Positions 8,487-16,056 of a stretch of DNA of 21,082 nt are shown here, one piece after another (position 1 is the stretch's first letter; the number at the start of each line of letters is the position of its first letter). The DNA is from DASUFI01 sp036274635 (GTDB lineage: Bacteria; Planctomycetota; B15-G4). The translations under genes were made by a program, and so were the position numbers. The stretch covers positions 1 to 21,082 of the forward strand of contig DASUFI010000197.1 in NCBI GenBank assembly GCA_036274635.1, given 5' to 3'. Below the pieces are notes generated by a model, which did no database searches, was not told the origin of the DNA, and saw nothing but the letters and a program-made list of their open reading frames with translations.

Positions 8487-11000
8487 GTGCTCGACACCGA
8501 CACGAAACGCCGCATCGACACCGCCCGCGACATCCTCGTGGGCAAGGTGCCCGACCCCAAGAGCCAGGTCGAGCAGATCACGATCGCCCTGATCTACAAG
8601 TTCATGGACGACATGGACGCAGAGGCTGAGGAGTTGGGCGGCAAACGCAAGTTCTTCGCTGGCGATTACGGGCGCTACGGCTGGGCGAAGCTGATGCGCT
8701 CCGGGCTCGGCGGCCACGAGACCCTGAACCTCTACGCCGAGGCTATCACCAAGATGCCGGAGAACCCCGGTATCCCACCGCTCTTCCGCGACATCTTCAA
8801 GAACGCCTACCTGCCGTACCGCGACCCGGAGACCCTGCGCGCCTTCCTCAAGATCATCGACGAGTTCACCTACGACCATTCCGAACGCCTGGGTGACGCC
8901 TTCGAGTACCTGCTCTCGGTGCTCGGCTCGCAAGGCGACGCCGGGCAGTTCCGCACGCCGCGCCACATCATCGACTTCATGGTCGCGATCGTGGACCCGA
9001 AGAAGAGCGAGACCGTGCTCGACCCGGCCTGCGGCACCGCCGGGTTCTTGATCTCCTCCTACAAGCACATCCTCAGGGTCAACACCGACGCCAAGGGCCA
9101 CACCACGCTGACGCCCGACGATAAGGGCCGCCTCGCGCAGAACTTCAAGGGTTACGACATCTCGCCGGACATGGTGCGCCTGTCGCTGGTGAACCTCTAC
9201 CTGCACGGCTTCACCGACCCGCACATCGCCGAGTACGACACGCTCACCAGCCAGGACAAGTGGAACGAGCACGCCGACGTGATCCTCGCCAATCCGCCCT
9301 TTATGTCGCCGAAGGGCGGCATCAAGCCGCACAACCGCTTCTCGGTGCAGAGCAAGCGCAGCGAAGTGCTGTTCGTGGATTACATGGCCGAGCACCTGAC
9401 GCCCGGTGGCCGTGCCGGCATCATCGTGCCGGAAGGCATTATTTTCCAGAACCAGACCGCCTACACCCAACTGCGCAAGATGCTAATCGAGGAGTACGTT
9501 GTCGCCGTCGTCTCGCTGCCCGCCGGTGTCTTCAATCCGTACTCCGGCGTGAAGACCTCGATCCTCATCCTCGACAAGTCGCTGGCCCGGCAGGCGCGGA
9601 CCATCGCGTTCTTCAAGATCGAGAACGACGGCTTCGGCCTTGGTGCTCAACGCCGCGAGATCGACAGGAACGATCTGCCACAGGCTCGCGCCGAGATCGC
9701 CGAGTACCTGTGCCGTCTGCGCGCGCGTGAGTCGGTGGAGGACTTCCAGCCTTCGCTTGGGCTTGTCGTGCCGAAGGAGAGAGTCGCGGCGAACGGCGAC
9801 TACAACCTGAGCGGGGAGCGGTATCGGGATGGGCCCGCCAAGACAGGAATCTGGCCGATGGTAAGACTTGGCGAGATCACACGGCGCGTAAGCGGCGGTA
9901 CGCCGTCCAAGGACAACGACGCGTTCTGGAGGGGCTCGATTCCTTGGGTATCGCCGAAGGACATGAAGGCGAACGTTCTCTATGACACAGAGGATCACGT
10001 TTCAGAGGAGGCCGTCGCCAGCAGTGCAACCAGCATGGTCCCAGCCGGCACGCTTTTGTGCGTTGTTCGTTCGGGAATCCTGAAACACACGCTGCCGCTT
10101 GCGCTCACAGGACGCGAGATGTGCTTCAACCAAGATATCACCGCCCTGATTCCAACTGACGAGCGACTGGAGCCTCGCTACTTGTTCGCCGCGCTTAGGA
10201 GTAGAAGTGCCCAGATTCTCGAGGAGGGAATCAAGGCTGGCGTCACCGTTCAGAGCTTCCACTCGGGATTCTTTAATCAGTTCCAGATCCCCCTCCCGCC
10301 GCCCGAGATGCAGAAGGAGATCGTGGCGGAGATCGAGGGCTACCAAAAAGTCATCGACGGCGCTCGCGGCGTCCTCGACAACTACCGTCCCCACATCCCC
10401 ATCCACGCCGACTGGCCGATGGTGGAGATCGGCGAACTAGCAAGGCCCGAGTATGGCTTCACCGCAAGCGCCGCAGAAGAAGGTGACGCTCGGTTTATTC
10501 GCATTACCGACATTGCGCCAGATGGATCGCTTCGCCAAGACGAGTCGAAGTTCATCACGCTAACGGACGAGGCGCGGCAGTCCCAGCTTTCAAAAGGTGA
10601 CATTCTGGTTGCTCGAACCGGAGCGACGTACGGCAAGACGATGCTGTTTGATGAAGACTACCCGGCGGTCTTCGCCTCCTACTTGATCCGTCTTCAGTTT
10701 CCTAAGGATCGCGTTCTCCCGCGCTACTACTGGGTGTTCGCGCAGAGCGATACCTACTGGAGCCAAGCGAACGCACTGATGACCGGCGGAGGCCAGCCGC
10801 AGTTCAACGGGAACGCACTGAAGCAGATTAAGGTACCGCTGCCACCCCTCCCGACACAGCAGGCCATTGTTGCGGAAGTCGAAGCAGAGCAGGCTATGGT
10901 CGCCGCCAACCGCGAGCTGATCGCCCGCTTCGAGAAGAAGATCCAGGCCACCCTCGCCCGTGTCTGGGGTGAGGACGGGCCGGCCCCGGCGGAGGCGTGA
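8487..11000 (+). CDS. hsdM: Fused type I methyltransferase and specificity protein (HsdM-HsdS)
   Basis: A single 837-aa chain joins two subunits that are normally separate. The N-terminal half is HsdM: a helical N-domain (ERLGDAFEYLL, then GQFRTPRHI), SAM motif DPACGTAGF at about 179-187 and the adenine-methylation motif NPPF at about 269-272. From about residue 455 it is HsdS, with two target-recognition domains beginning WPMVRLGEI (about 456) and WPMVEIGEL (about 643). Each ends in a helical conserved region (PLPPPEMQKEIVAEIEGY near 600; PLPPLPTQQAIVAEVEAEQ near 785). There is no stop or frameshift at the junction. It should methylate adenine at a bipartite target set by the two domains and give HsdR its specificity. 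The GTG start follows a strong AAGGAGA. The HEPN-like gene begins 3 bases after its stop. Confidence 0.94.
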   Translation: MLDTDTKRRIDTARDILVGKVPDPKSQVEQITIALIYKFMDDMDAEAEELGGKRKFFAGDYGRYGWAKLMRSGLGGHETLNLYAEAITKMPENPGIPPLFRDIFKNAYLPYRDPETLRAFLKIIDEFTYDHSERLGDAFEYLLSVLGSQGDAGQFRTPRHIIDFMVAIVDPKKSETVLDPACGTAGFLISSYKHILRVNTDAKGHTTLTPDDKGRLAQNFKGYDISPDMVRLSLVNLYLHGFTDPHIAEYDTLTSQDKWNEHADVILANPPFMSPKGGIKPHNRFSVQSKRSEVLFVDYMAEHLTPGGRAGIIVPEGIIFQNQTAYTQLRKMLIEEYVVAVVSLPAGVFNPYSGVKTSILILDKSLARQARTIAFFKIENDGFGLGAQRREIDRNDLPQARAEIAEYLCRLRARESVEDFQPSLGLVVPKERVAANGDYNLSGERYRDGPAKTGIWPMVRLGEITRRVSGGTPSKDNDAFWRGSIPWVSPKDMKANVLYDTEDHVSEEAVASSATSMVPAGTLLCVVRSGILKHTLPLALTGREMCFNQDITALIPTDERLEPRYLFAALRSRSAQILEEGIKAGVTVQSFHSGFFNQFQIPLPPPEMQKEIVAEIEGYQKVIDGARGVLDNYRPHIPIHADWPMVEIGELARPEYGFTASAAEEGDARFIRITDIAPDGSLRQDESKFITLTDEARQSQLSKGDILVARTGATYGKTMLFDEDYPAVFASYLIRLQFPKDRVLPRYYWVFAQSDTYWSQANALMTGGGQPQFNGNALKQIKVPLPPLPTQQAIVAEVEAEQAMVAANRELIARFEKKIQATLARVWGEDGPAPAEA

Positions 11001-11003
11001 GCC

Positions 11004-11747
11004 ATGGAAGACGCCGCCGAACTCGGCAACTACCTGCCGCTCTCGTTCAAGAGCCCGAAGGAGCAGGAGTACATCGACTTCCTGTGGGACGCCTTCGAGA
11101 CCAACTACACCGACGGCAAGTACCAGTTCGCCTTCCTCGCCTACCACATGCTCACGATGAGCTTCGTCTACTTCAACATCTGGCAGATCAAGCAGACGGA
11201 GCCCAAGGACTTCGCCATGGGCCTGATCGGGTTCGGCAAGGACATCGAGAAGAGCCTGCTGGAAGCGACCTCGCCCTTCGTGTTCAGCACCGTAAACGAA
11301 CGCAGCATCCTTCGCTTCTTCAAGCTCATCGCCTGCGACAACGGCAAGATCGGCACCTACGCCAAGCTGGTCGACGACCGCAACGACACCGCCCACCCCA
11401 ACGGCAACATCTTTTTCAGCACTCAGGCGGCGCTGGACACCAAGATCACTGAGATCCTGCGCGTTGTGGACGAGATCCAGACACACTCGAAGCCGGTCAT
11501 CGAGCACTGCTACCGCGAGTTCCTGATCGAGAATCACGATCCCGATGAGCGCGCGTATCCCGATCCTGCGGATCAGATCCGCGAGGTCCTGATCCATGAG
11601 AACTACCTGTCGCAGAAGGACATCGAGATCTGCCTGGGCCTCGATATCGAATCAGTTGCCACACAGCCGGAGCACAAGCCCATGCGCGAGCTGCACGACG
11701 TGCTCCGCGCGAAGTACGGATCAGACGTTGCGAGCGGCGCGGCATGA
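11004..11747 (+). CDS. HEPN-like protein in the type I restriction operon
   Basis: The protein is 247 aa and I do not recognise an exact family. The region up to about residue 150 is mostly helical and ends in LVDDRNDTAHPNGN. R126-N-D-T-A-H131 is exactly the R-x4-H pattern, with a polar residue after the Arg, of catalytic HEPN RNases. The helical segment before it (about 45-115) fits a HEPN four-helix bundle. The C-terminal 90 residues are charged with no recognisable motif. There is no signal peptide or convincing membrane span. It starts 3 bases after the HsdM-HsdS stop with GGAGG at 10991-10995, so it is co-transcribed. By analogy with the HEPN anticodon nuclease PrrC in type Ic hsd loci, it may be an RNase guarding the restriction system. 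This is inference: the HEPN call rests on one motif and the predicted helices. Confidence 0.6.
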   Translation: MEDAAELGNYLPLSFKSPKEQEYIDFLWDAFETNYTDGKYQFAFLAYHMLTMSFVYFNIWQIKQTEPKDFAMGLIGFGKDIEKSLLEATSPFVFSTVNERSILRFFKLIACDNGKIGTYAKLVDDRNDTAHPNGNIFFSTQAALDTKITEILRVVDEIQTHSKPVIEHCYREFLIENHDPDERAYPDPADQIREVLIHENYLSQKDIEICLGLDIESVATQPEHKPMRELHDVLRAKYGSDVASGAA

Positions 11748-11872
11748 CAACCGGTTGCAGTAGACGGTCCGCTGCCCGGCCGCCGCCGAGCCGCGCGATC
11801 GACTACTGGTCCGGCGCTGGCCGATAGGATGGCGGCTTCGCTACCATTCCTGCCGTTCGAGAAGGGACCTCC

Positions 11873-12958
11873 ATGCCGACCTCCGTCTCGCTGACACCCG
11901 TCCTCGCTACCATCCGCAAGCGCATCGCCCAGGCCGGAAGAAAGGGCCTGAACGAGCAGGACACCAAGGCCACGCTCATAGAGCCGATGCTTCGGGCGCT
12001 TGGCTGGGACACCGAGGACGTCGAGCAGGTCCAGCGCGAGTACCGGGTCAAGCGCCAGCACAAGCCGGTGGACTACGGGCTGCTGGCCAATCGCACTCCG
12101 CGCCTGCTGGTGGAAGCAAAGGGCCTCGGCCAGCACCTCGACGACCACAAATGGGCGGGCCAAATCATGGGCTACGCCGCGGTTGCCGGCGTGGAGTGGG
12201 TTGTCCTGACCGACGGCGACGAGTACCGGATCTACAACTCGCACGCGACTGTGGCGGTTGAGGAGAAGCTCCTACGCTCGGTGCGGATCTCGTCCGGCGA
12301 GCCGCAGGTCGAGGCCACGCTAGACCTGCTGTCGAAGGCACGCCTGGAGGAGAACCGCTTGGACGTGCTCTGGCGTGCTCACTTCGTGGATCGCGCCGTG
12401 AAGGCCGCCGTCGAGGATTTGTTCACCAGCGACAATGACCTCGTCCTCGTGAACCACATCCTGAGAGCGACGCCGAAGCTCACCGCGGACGAGGTCCGCG
12501 TCTCCCTTCGTCGCTGCCGCCACCAGTTCGACTTCCCGGTGTCGCCGGATGACGTGCTGGCGTCAGTGAAGGGCGCCGCCAAGCCAGCGAAGGCACCAAG
12601 GCCGACGCCGCACTTCCTCGACGTGTCACTGGCCGACCTGATCAACTCGGGTCACCTGAAGGCGCCAGTCGCGCTCTCCTGCAAGTACCAAGGCAAGGAG
12701 GTCTGCGCCCGCGTGCTTCCGGATGGGCGCGTGGAGTGGAAGGGGAGGACCTTTGACTCGCTGTCGCAAGCCGGAACCGAAGCCCGAGCCGCCATCGGCG
12801 GGTTGCGCCCGGACGGCAAGAAGCGCGCCACCAACGGCTGGGTCTTCTGGAAGTACCAGGCGCCGGACGGGGAGCTGCGAGACGTGGACCACGCGCGGCG
12901 CCAGTACCTCGCTGCGAAGAATCCCTCCGCGGCGGCACAGAAGGCCCGGACAGGGTGA
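11873..12958 (+). CDS. PD-(D/E)XK nuclease with C-terminal RAMA-like domain
   Basis: This 361-aa protein has two parts. Residues 1 to about 130 resemble the N-terminal nuclease domain of type I R proteins (HSDR_N): IEPMLRALGWD, then PVDYGLL with D67, LLVEAKG with E81 and K83, and a later Q97 in WAGQIMGYA. These would be the D, ExK and Q catalytic positions. Residues about 245-345 look like a RAMA domain (restriction-associated adenine methylase-associated): DLINSGHL, PDGRVEWKGRTFDSLSQA and NGWVFWKYQ fit the pattern of a small beta-rich module ending in an NGW..W element. There is no helicase, so it may act alone or with the next genes. The start ATG follows AGAAGGGA. It is separated from the HEPN gene by 125 bases and probably has its own promoter. 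Confidence 0.75.
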   Translation: MPTSVSLTPVLATIRKRIAQAGRKGLNEQDTKATLIEPMLRALGWDTEDVEQVQREYRVKRQHKPVDYGLLANRTPRLLVEAKGLGQHLDDHKWAGQIMGYAAVAGVEWVVLTDGDEYRIYNSHATVAVEEKLLRSVRISSGEPQVEATLDLLSKARLEENRLDVLWRAHFVDRAVKAAVEDLFTSDNDLVLVNHILRATPKLTADEVRVSLRRCRHQFDFPVSPDDVLASVKGAAKPAKAPRPTPHFLDVSLADLINSGHLKAPVALSCKYQGKEVCARVLPDGRVEWKGRTFDSLSQAGTEARAAIGGLRPDGKKRATNGWVFWKYQAPDGELRDVDHARRQYLAAKNPSAAAQKARTG

Positions 12959-13010
12959 GGCGGTCAACCGTGAGTGCATGCGTGTCCGTCGTCATGCCTC
13001 GCTCCCGACG

Positions 13011-13925
13011 ATGAACGCTGCCGATCGAGCCGTCAGTCTGTTCGGCCGGCTCCTGTCGGACTTCCGGGCCGTCGCGGACGATGTCGGCTGCGGTGGAACC
13101 GCCGTCTCGGCGGAGGACCTTGCCCACCTGCTTCAACGGTTCAACGGGTACGCGCGAACTGTGCCGACCAGCGTCGACCCCTCGTCGCTACAAGCCCTCC
13201 TGGACGGCTTCACGAGAACGAACGCCTCTGTGCAGGAGGACCAGACGCGCTCGCATCACGCTCAAGCACTGGCACACGGCAACCTCTGCGCAGGCTTTCA
13301 ACGGGCCTGCGAGGAGTGGCAGCGCCAGCAAGAGGCCACAGCCGACGACTTCAACATTCTGGCCGTGCTTGAACTCACGGGAAAGGAGCTGCGCCACAGC
13401 ATGGCGCTGGCGTGGATGCTCTGCCGCGACATCGATCGACTCGGCACCCATGCCCAGGGCAATCAGGGGTTCCGGTTCTTCCTCCGCGAGGTTGGCCTGC
13501 CTGACTGGTTTGCCGACACGTCCTATCGGGTGGCACGCGAAGTGAGCGGCGAGAACGCCCGCGTTGACATTGAGGTCTACGCGAGGGGCAAGTTCCTCTT
13601 GCACATCGAGAACAAGATCTGGTCGAGTGAAGGCATTGACCAGACTGAACGCGAGTGGTCCGACATGCAGCGCCGCGCCGAGTGGCTGGAGATCCCCAAG
13701 GACCGCCGAGCAGATCAGGTCGTCGGCCTCTACCTTAGCCCCTCGGGGTCCGAACCGCAGTGCGTTTCGTTTCGGCCGGTGCGCTGGTCTCAAGTGGCGC
13801 GCGCCTTCGATCGCTTCGCCGAAGCGGCGACACCGCCCGAGGTCCGCCTGTTTGCTGCCCACTACGCCAAGGCCATTCGCAGGTTCGTGGCTCTGGCCGG
13901 AAACTCGACGGAGGCAGGTTCATGA
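13011..13925 (+). CDS. PD-(D/E)XK nuclease superfamily protein (PDDEXK_4-like)
   Basis: The protein is 304 aa. An N-terminal helical region (about 1-110) precedes the nuclease. Motifs are an early ELRHSMALAWML (E126, H129), then RVDIEVY with D186, a strand HIENK with E200 and K202, and a following helix with QTEREW. This order is typical of the PDDEXK_4 family, often found in phage-defence neighbourhoods and in abortive-infection-type proteins. All catalytic residues are present. The start is uncertain: ATG at 13011 gives MNAADRAVSLF, while ATG at 12978 would add 11 residues, and neither has a good ribosome site. It follows the RAMA nuclease by about 50 bases and overlaps the next gene in an ATGA. 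Confidence 0.75.
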   Translation: MNAADRAVSLFGRLLSDFRAVADDVGCGGTAVSAEDLAHLLQRFNGYARTVPTSVDPSSLQALLDGFTRTNASVQEDQTRSHHAQALAHGNLCAGFQRACEEWQRQQEATADDFNILAVLELTGKELRHSMALAWMLCRDIDRLGTHAQGNQGFRFFLREVGLPDWFADTSYRVAREVSGENARVDIEVYARGKFLLHIENKIWSSEGIDQTEREWSDMQRRAEWLEIPKDRRADQVVGLYLSPSGSEPQCVSFRPVRWSQVARAFDRFAEAATPPEVRLFAAHYAKAIRRFVALAGNSTEAGS

Positions 13926-14545
13926 CGCAGGAGACGTTCAATCCCGCGGAGCAGTTCTTGCTCAGGCAGTGGTCCGATGCCCGACGGCTCGAAATGGCCA
14001 TGGAGTCCACGCGGCAGAAGTACCAGGGCGTCTGGGAGCGCATTCAGGAGCGCATCGCCCAGGAGCACCCCGATCTCGACTGGTCGAGGCTCTACGTGAA
14101 GCAGTTCTGGTCCAAGGGTTCGGCCGGCTTCGGGCGGAAGACGTGGCCAGGCGCCGACAAGGAGTGGGCGCCCGGGATCTGGTTCGACAATGTTCGGCTC
14201 GAGGTACTAAGCGACCCCGACGAACCGCCTCCGGAGGCGTACCTGTGGATCAAGCCACTGGCCAAGGCGGGCGTGAACCCCGAGGGAGTCATCGCTGCTG
14301 GCGCGAGAGCCTTGGCAAGAATGACGCCGGAGCAGAAGTCGTCGAGCGGCCTCGCTGCCGCGGATGGTGACTCGGCCCTGTCCTGCGCAATGCCTCCCAA
14401 GGGGGAGCTGCTGGATATGCTTCTGCAGCGGGACAGCCAGCCCTTCATCGACGCGATCATGGCGCGAGTCGCGGCGCTCGCGACCTTCACATCGCTTATA
14501 GACGACGCCGTCCAGGGTGCCAAGGGGCAACGGACCAAGGCGTAG
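13922..14545 (+). CDS. Unknown protein coupled to the PD-(D/E)XK nuclease
   Basis: This 207-aa soluble protein is not recognised. It has an N-terminal helical part (FLLRQWSDARRLEMAMESTRQ, with part of this run likely coiled), a central region rich in W and aromatic residues (VKQFWSKGSAGFGRKTWPG, KEWAPGIWFDNVRLEVL), an alanine-rich helix (VIAAGARALARM) and a C-terminal helix. There is no signal peptide, membrane span or catalytic motif. Its ATG overlaps the nuclease stop by 4 bases, and GGAGG (13910-13914) lies inside the nuclease gene with 7-base spacing, so it is made with the nuclease. It could be a partner, a sensor or an inhibitor of the nuclease; the sequence does not say which. Confidence 0.75.
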   Translation: MTQETFNPAEQFLLRQWSDARRLEMAMESTRQKYQGVWERIQERIAQEHPDLDWSRLYVKQFWSKGSAGFGRKTWPGADKEWAPGIWFDNVRLEVLSDPDEPPPEAYLWIKPLAKAGVNPEGVIAAGARALARMTPEQKSSSGLAAADGDSALSCAMPPKGELLDMLLQRDSQPFIDAIMARVAALATFTSLIDDAVQGAKGQRTKA

Positions 14546-14624
14546 CGAAGCGACGAGCGAAGCCGCGGCAGCTCAGCGCTCCCGGCGAAGTCGTAGCTGC
14601 TGTCAGCACTTGTGCGCCGAGTGC

Positions 14625-14639
14625 GCCCCGCGAGGGGGC
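14625..14639. terminator. Short GC-rich hairpin between convergent operons
   Basis: GCCCC and GGGGC form a perfect 5-base stem with a 5-base loop, in the 182-base space between the + strand defence genes and the - strand genes. There is no T-tract on either strand directly after it, so it is at best a weak or rho-assisted terminator. Confidence 0.25.
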
Positions 14640-14727
14640 ATAGGGAAAAGGGGAAGAAGGGCGAAGAGTTTCACGCGGTGATTGGGCGCAACTCGCAGAC
14701 GTCCAGGCGTACGGCTTGGTATGCCGC

Positions 14728-15135
14728 CTACCCCTCCATCTGCTCCAGTGCCGCCTCGATCGCCTCCATCTCGGCGATGATGCGCTCTCGCTCGGCTAGC
14801 AGCTTGGCGGCCCGCCGCTCGCGCCTGGTCAACTCGGCGCGGATGTCTGCCGAGCGGACGCCCGGCAGGCCCGATTCCCACGGCACGGTCACGGCCGCCG
14901 TGGAAGCCGCCCGCTTGGCGCGCCGTGCGGGCGCAGGTGGCGGCGCGGCTGTGGGAGTGGGCGCAGGGGACGCCTCGGCGGTAGGCGCTACGGGCGCGCT
15001 CACGTCGGCGACAGGCGCGGCAGCTTCGGGTGTCGCCTCGGGCATCGGCGGCGGGGGGGCTGGCGCCACGGGACGGGCCCGCCGGACGGGCGCGGCCTCC
15101 GGTGCGGGCAATACCTCGAGCTGCGACTCACTCAT
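14728..15135 (-). CDS. Pro/Ala-rich protein with C-terminal coiled coil
   Basis: The protein is 135 aa. The first about 80 residues are low-complexity Pro/Ala/Val/Thr with scattered Arg and are likely disordered. Residues about 95-133 (ADIRAELTRRERRAAKLLAE onward) form a strongly heptad-like charged helix. The product is not recognised. The C-terminal helix resembles the N-terminal helix of the AT-hook protein encoded just upstream (RRELARR, LAKRRDKLARRLATLDAEL), so the two may share an ancestral segment or hetero-dimerise; this is inference from the pattern. Its start lies 31 bases after the AT-hook gene stop on the same strand, so it is probably co-transcribed. The ribosome site is weak. 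It is convergent with the defence genes. Confidence 0.65.
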   Translation of the reverse strand: MSESQLEVLPAPEAAPVRRARPVAPAPPPPMPEATPEAAAPVADVSAPVAPTAEASPAPTPTAAPPPAPARRAKRAASTAAVTVPWESGLPGVRSADIRAELTRRERRAAKLLAERERIIAEMEAIEAALEQMEG

Positions 15136-15166
15136 GGTGTCGATCCAGGGTGCGGGGCGAGAAGGG

Positions 15167-15727
15167 TCAGGCAGCCGCTGGCGCAGGCTTCGCTGCCGCG
15201 GTAGCCCGGGGCTTGTTCTTGGAACCCTTCGGCCGCCCCGGTCCGCGCTGCGCCTTCTTCGCCGGGCGCCCGCGCTTGGCCTTCGGCGCCGCGCCGTCGC
15301 TCATGCGGAGGTACTGCCCGCGGCCCGTCTTCTTGAACCCCGCCGCCCGGGCGAGCGTGGTAGCCACCTGGATGCCGAACGTCTTGCTCGCAGTCTTGTA
15401 GCCGGCGCGCTTGGCCGCCTGCGCTGCCTCGGCGGGCGACACCGTGCTGCCCTTGCGCACGCCCTTCTCCAGCGCCTGCATGAGCGTGAGCCCGCCGTGC
15501 GACTTGCGACCGCCCTTGGGGCGCCCAGGTCCGCGACGTCGGGTCTTACGGCCGGGAGGACGGCCAAGGCGGCGCGCGCCGTTCACGCCGAGATCGGCCA
15601 GCTCGGCGTCGAGAGTGGCGAGTCTACGCGCCAGCTTGTCGCGGCGCTTGGCGAGGCGGCCGGCGCCGGCCTCGCGGCGGGCGAGTTCGCGGCGCAGGGC
15701 GGTAGTGGAGAGTCCTCGAAGTGCCAT
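15167..15727 (-). CDS. AT-hook DNA-binding protein with winged-helix-like core
   Basis: This 186-aa, very Lys/Arg-rich protein starts with an N-terminal coiled-coil helix (about 8-46), then AT-hook motifs with GRP cores at about 55-57 (LGRPPGRK) and 68-70 (GPGRPKG). A compact region at about 80-141 (SPAEAAQAAKRAGYKTASKTF, GFKKTGRGQYLR) fits a small helix-turn-helix of the HARE-like or winged-helix kind. Two more AT-hooks follow at about 153-155 and 164-166. It likely binds the minor groove of DNA as a nucleoid-like or regulatory protein. ATG at 15727 was chosen because a perfect AAGGAGG lies just upstream at 15737-15743 (- strand), with about 9-base spacing. The frame stays open to 15907 but without such a site. 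It forms a pair with the Pro/Ala-rich gene. Confidence 0.8.
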   Translation of the reverse strand: MALRGLSTTALRRELARREAGAGRLAKRRDKLARRLATLDAELADLGVNGARRLGRPPGRKTRRRGPGRPKGGRKSHGGLTLMQALEKGVRKGSTVSPAEAAQAAKRAGYKTASKTFGIQVATTLARAAGFKKTGRGQYLRMSDGAAPKAKRGRPAKKAQRGPGRPKGSKNKPRATAAAKPAPAAA

Positions 15728-16056
15728 GTCGACTTGCCTCCTTGTCCGCCGCTCCTGACGTGAGAATGGCGGCGCGGACATTGTGCCATAGGCAAGAGTG
15801 GATACGATCGAAGTCCGCATGGGCTCGCGCATGGTGATGCGGCTGACCGATGCGTCGGCAAGCAAGCCGAGGATTGCGCGCGCTCTCTCGGGCTGCACTC
15901 TTCGCATTCCAATCTCGAAAAGACATAGCAGACAGCGAAAACACCTCTTCGGCCCTTGCGGCTGGCATCACCACGAAGCCGCCGACCGTGCTTGAAAGCA
16001 GTCTATCGAGGACTCAGTTACGCGCGAAGGCTGACCGACCGCCTGCCGTTTGTCCG
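15728..16056. other. 329-base intergenic region
   Basis: No gene is supported here. Short open frames exist on both strands but lack ribosome sites and family features. The right part follows the toxin gene and the left part must contain the promoter of the AT-hook gene on the - strand. A TATGGC or CACAAT hexamer near 15780-15795 is a weak -10 candidate. Composition is lower in GC than the flanking recombinase operon. Confidence 0.4.

Noticed and set aside
12723..13010. N-terminal extension of the PDDEXK_4 nuclease
   Set aside because: It overlaps the RAMA-domain end of the upstream gene in another frame and has no domain; starts at 12978 or 13011 are more plausible.
15728..15907. N-terminal extension of the AT-hook protein to 15907
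   Set aside because: The ATG at 15727 has a perfect AAGGAGG at the right distance and the extension has no such site or family features.
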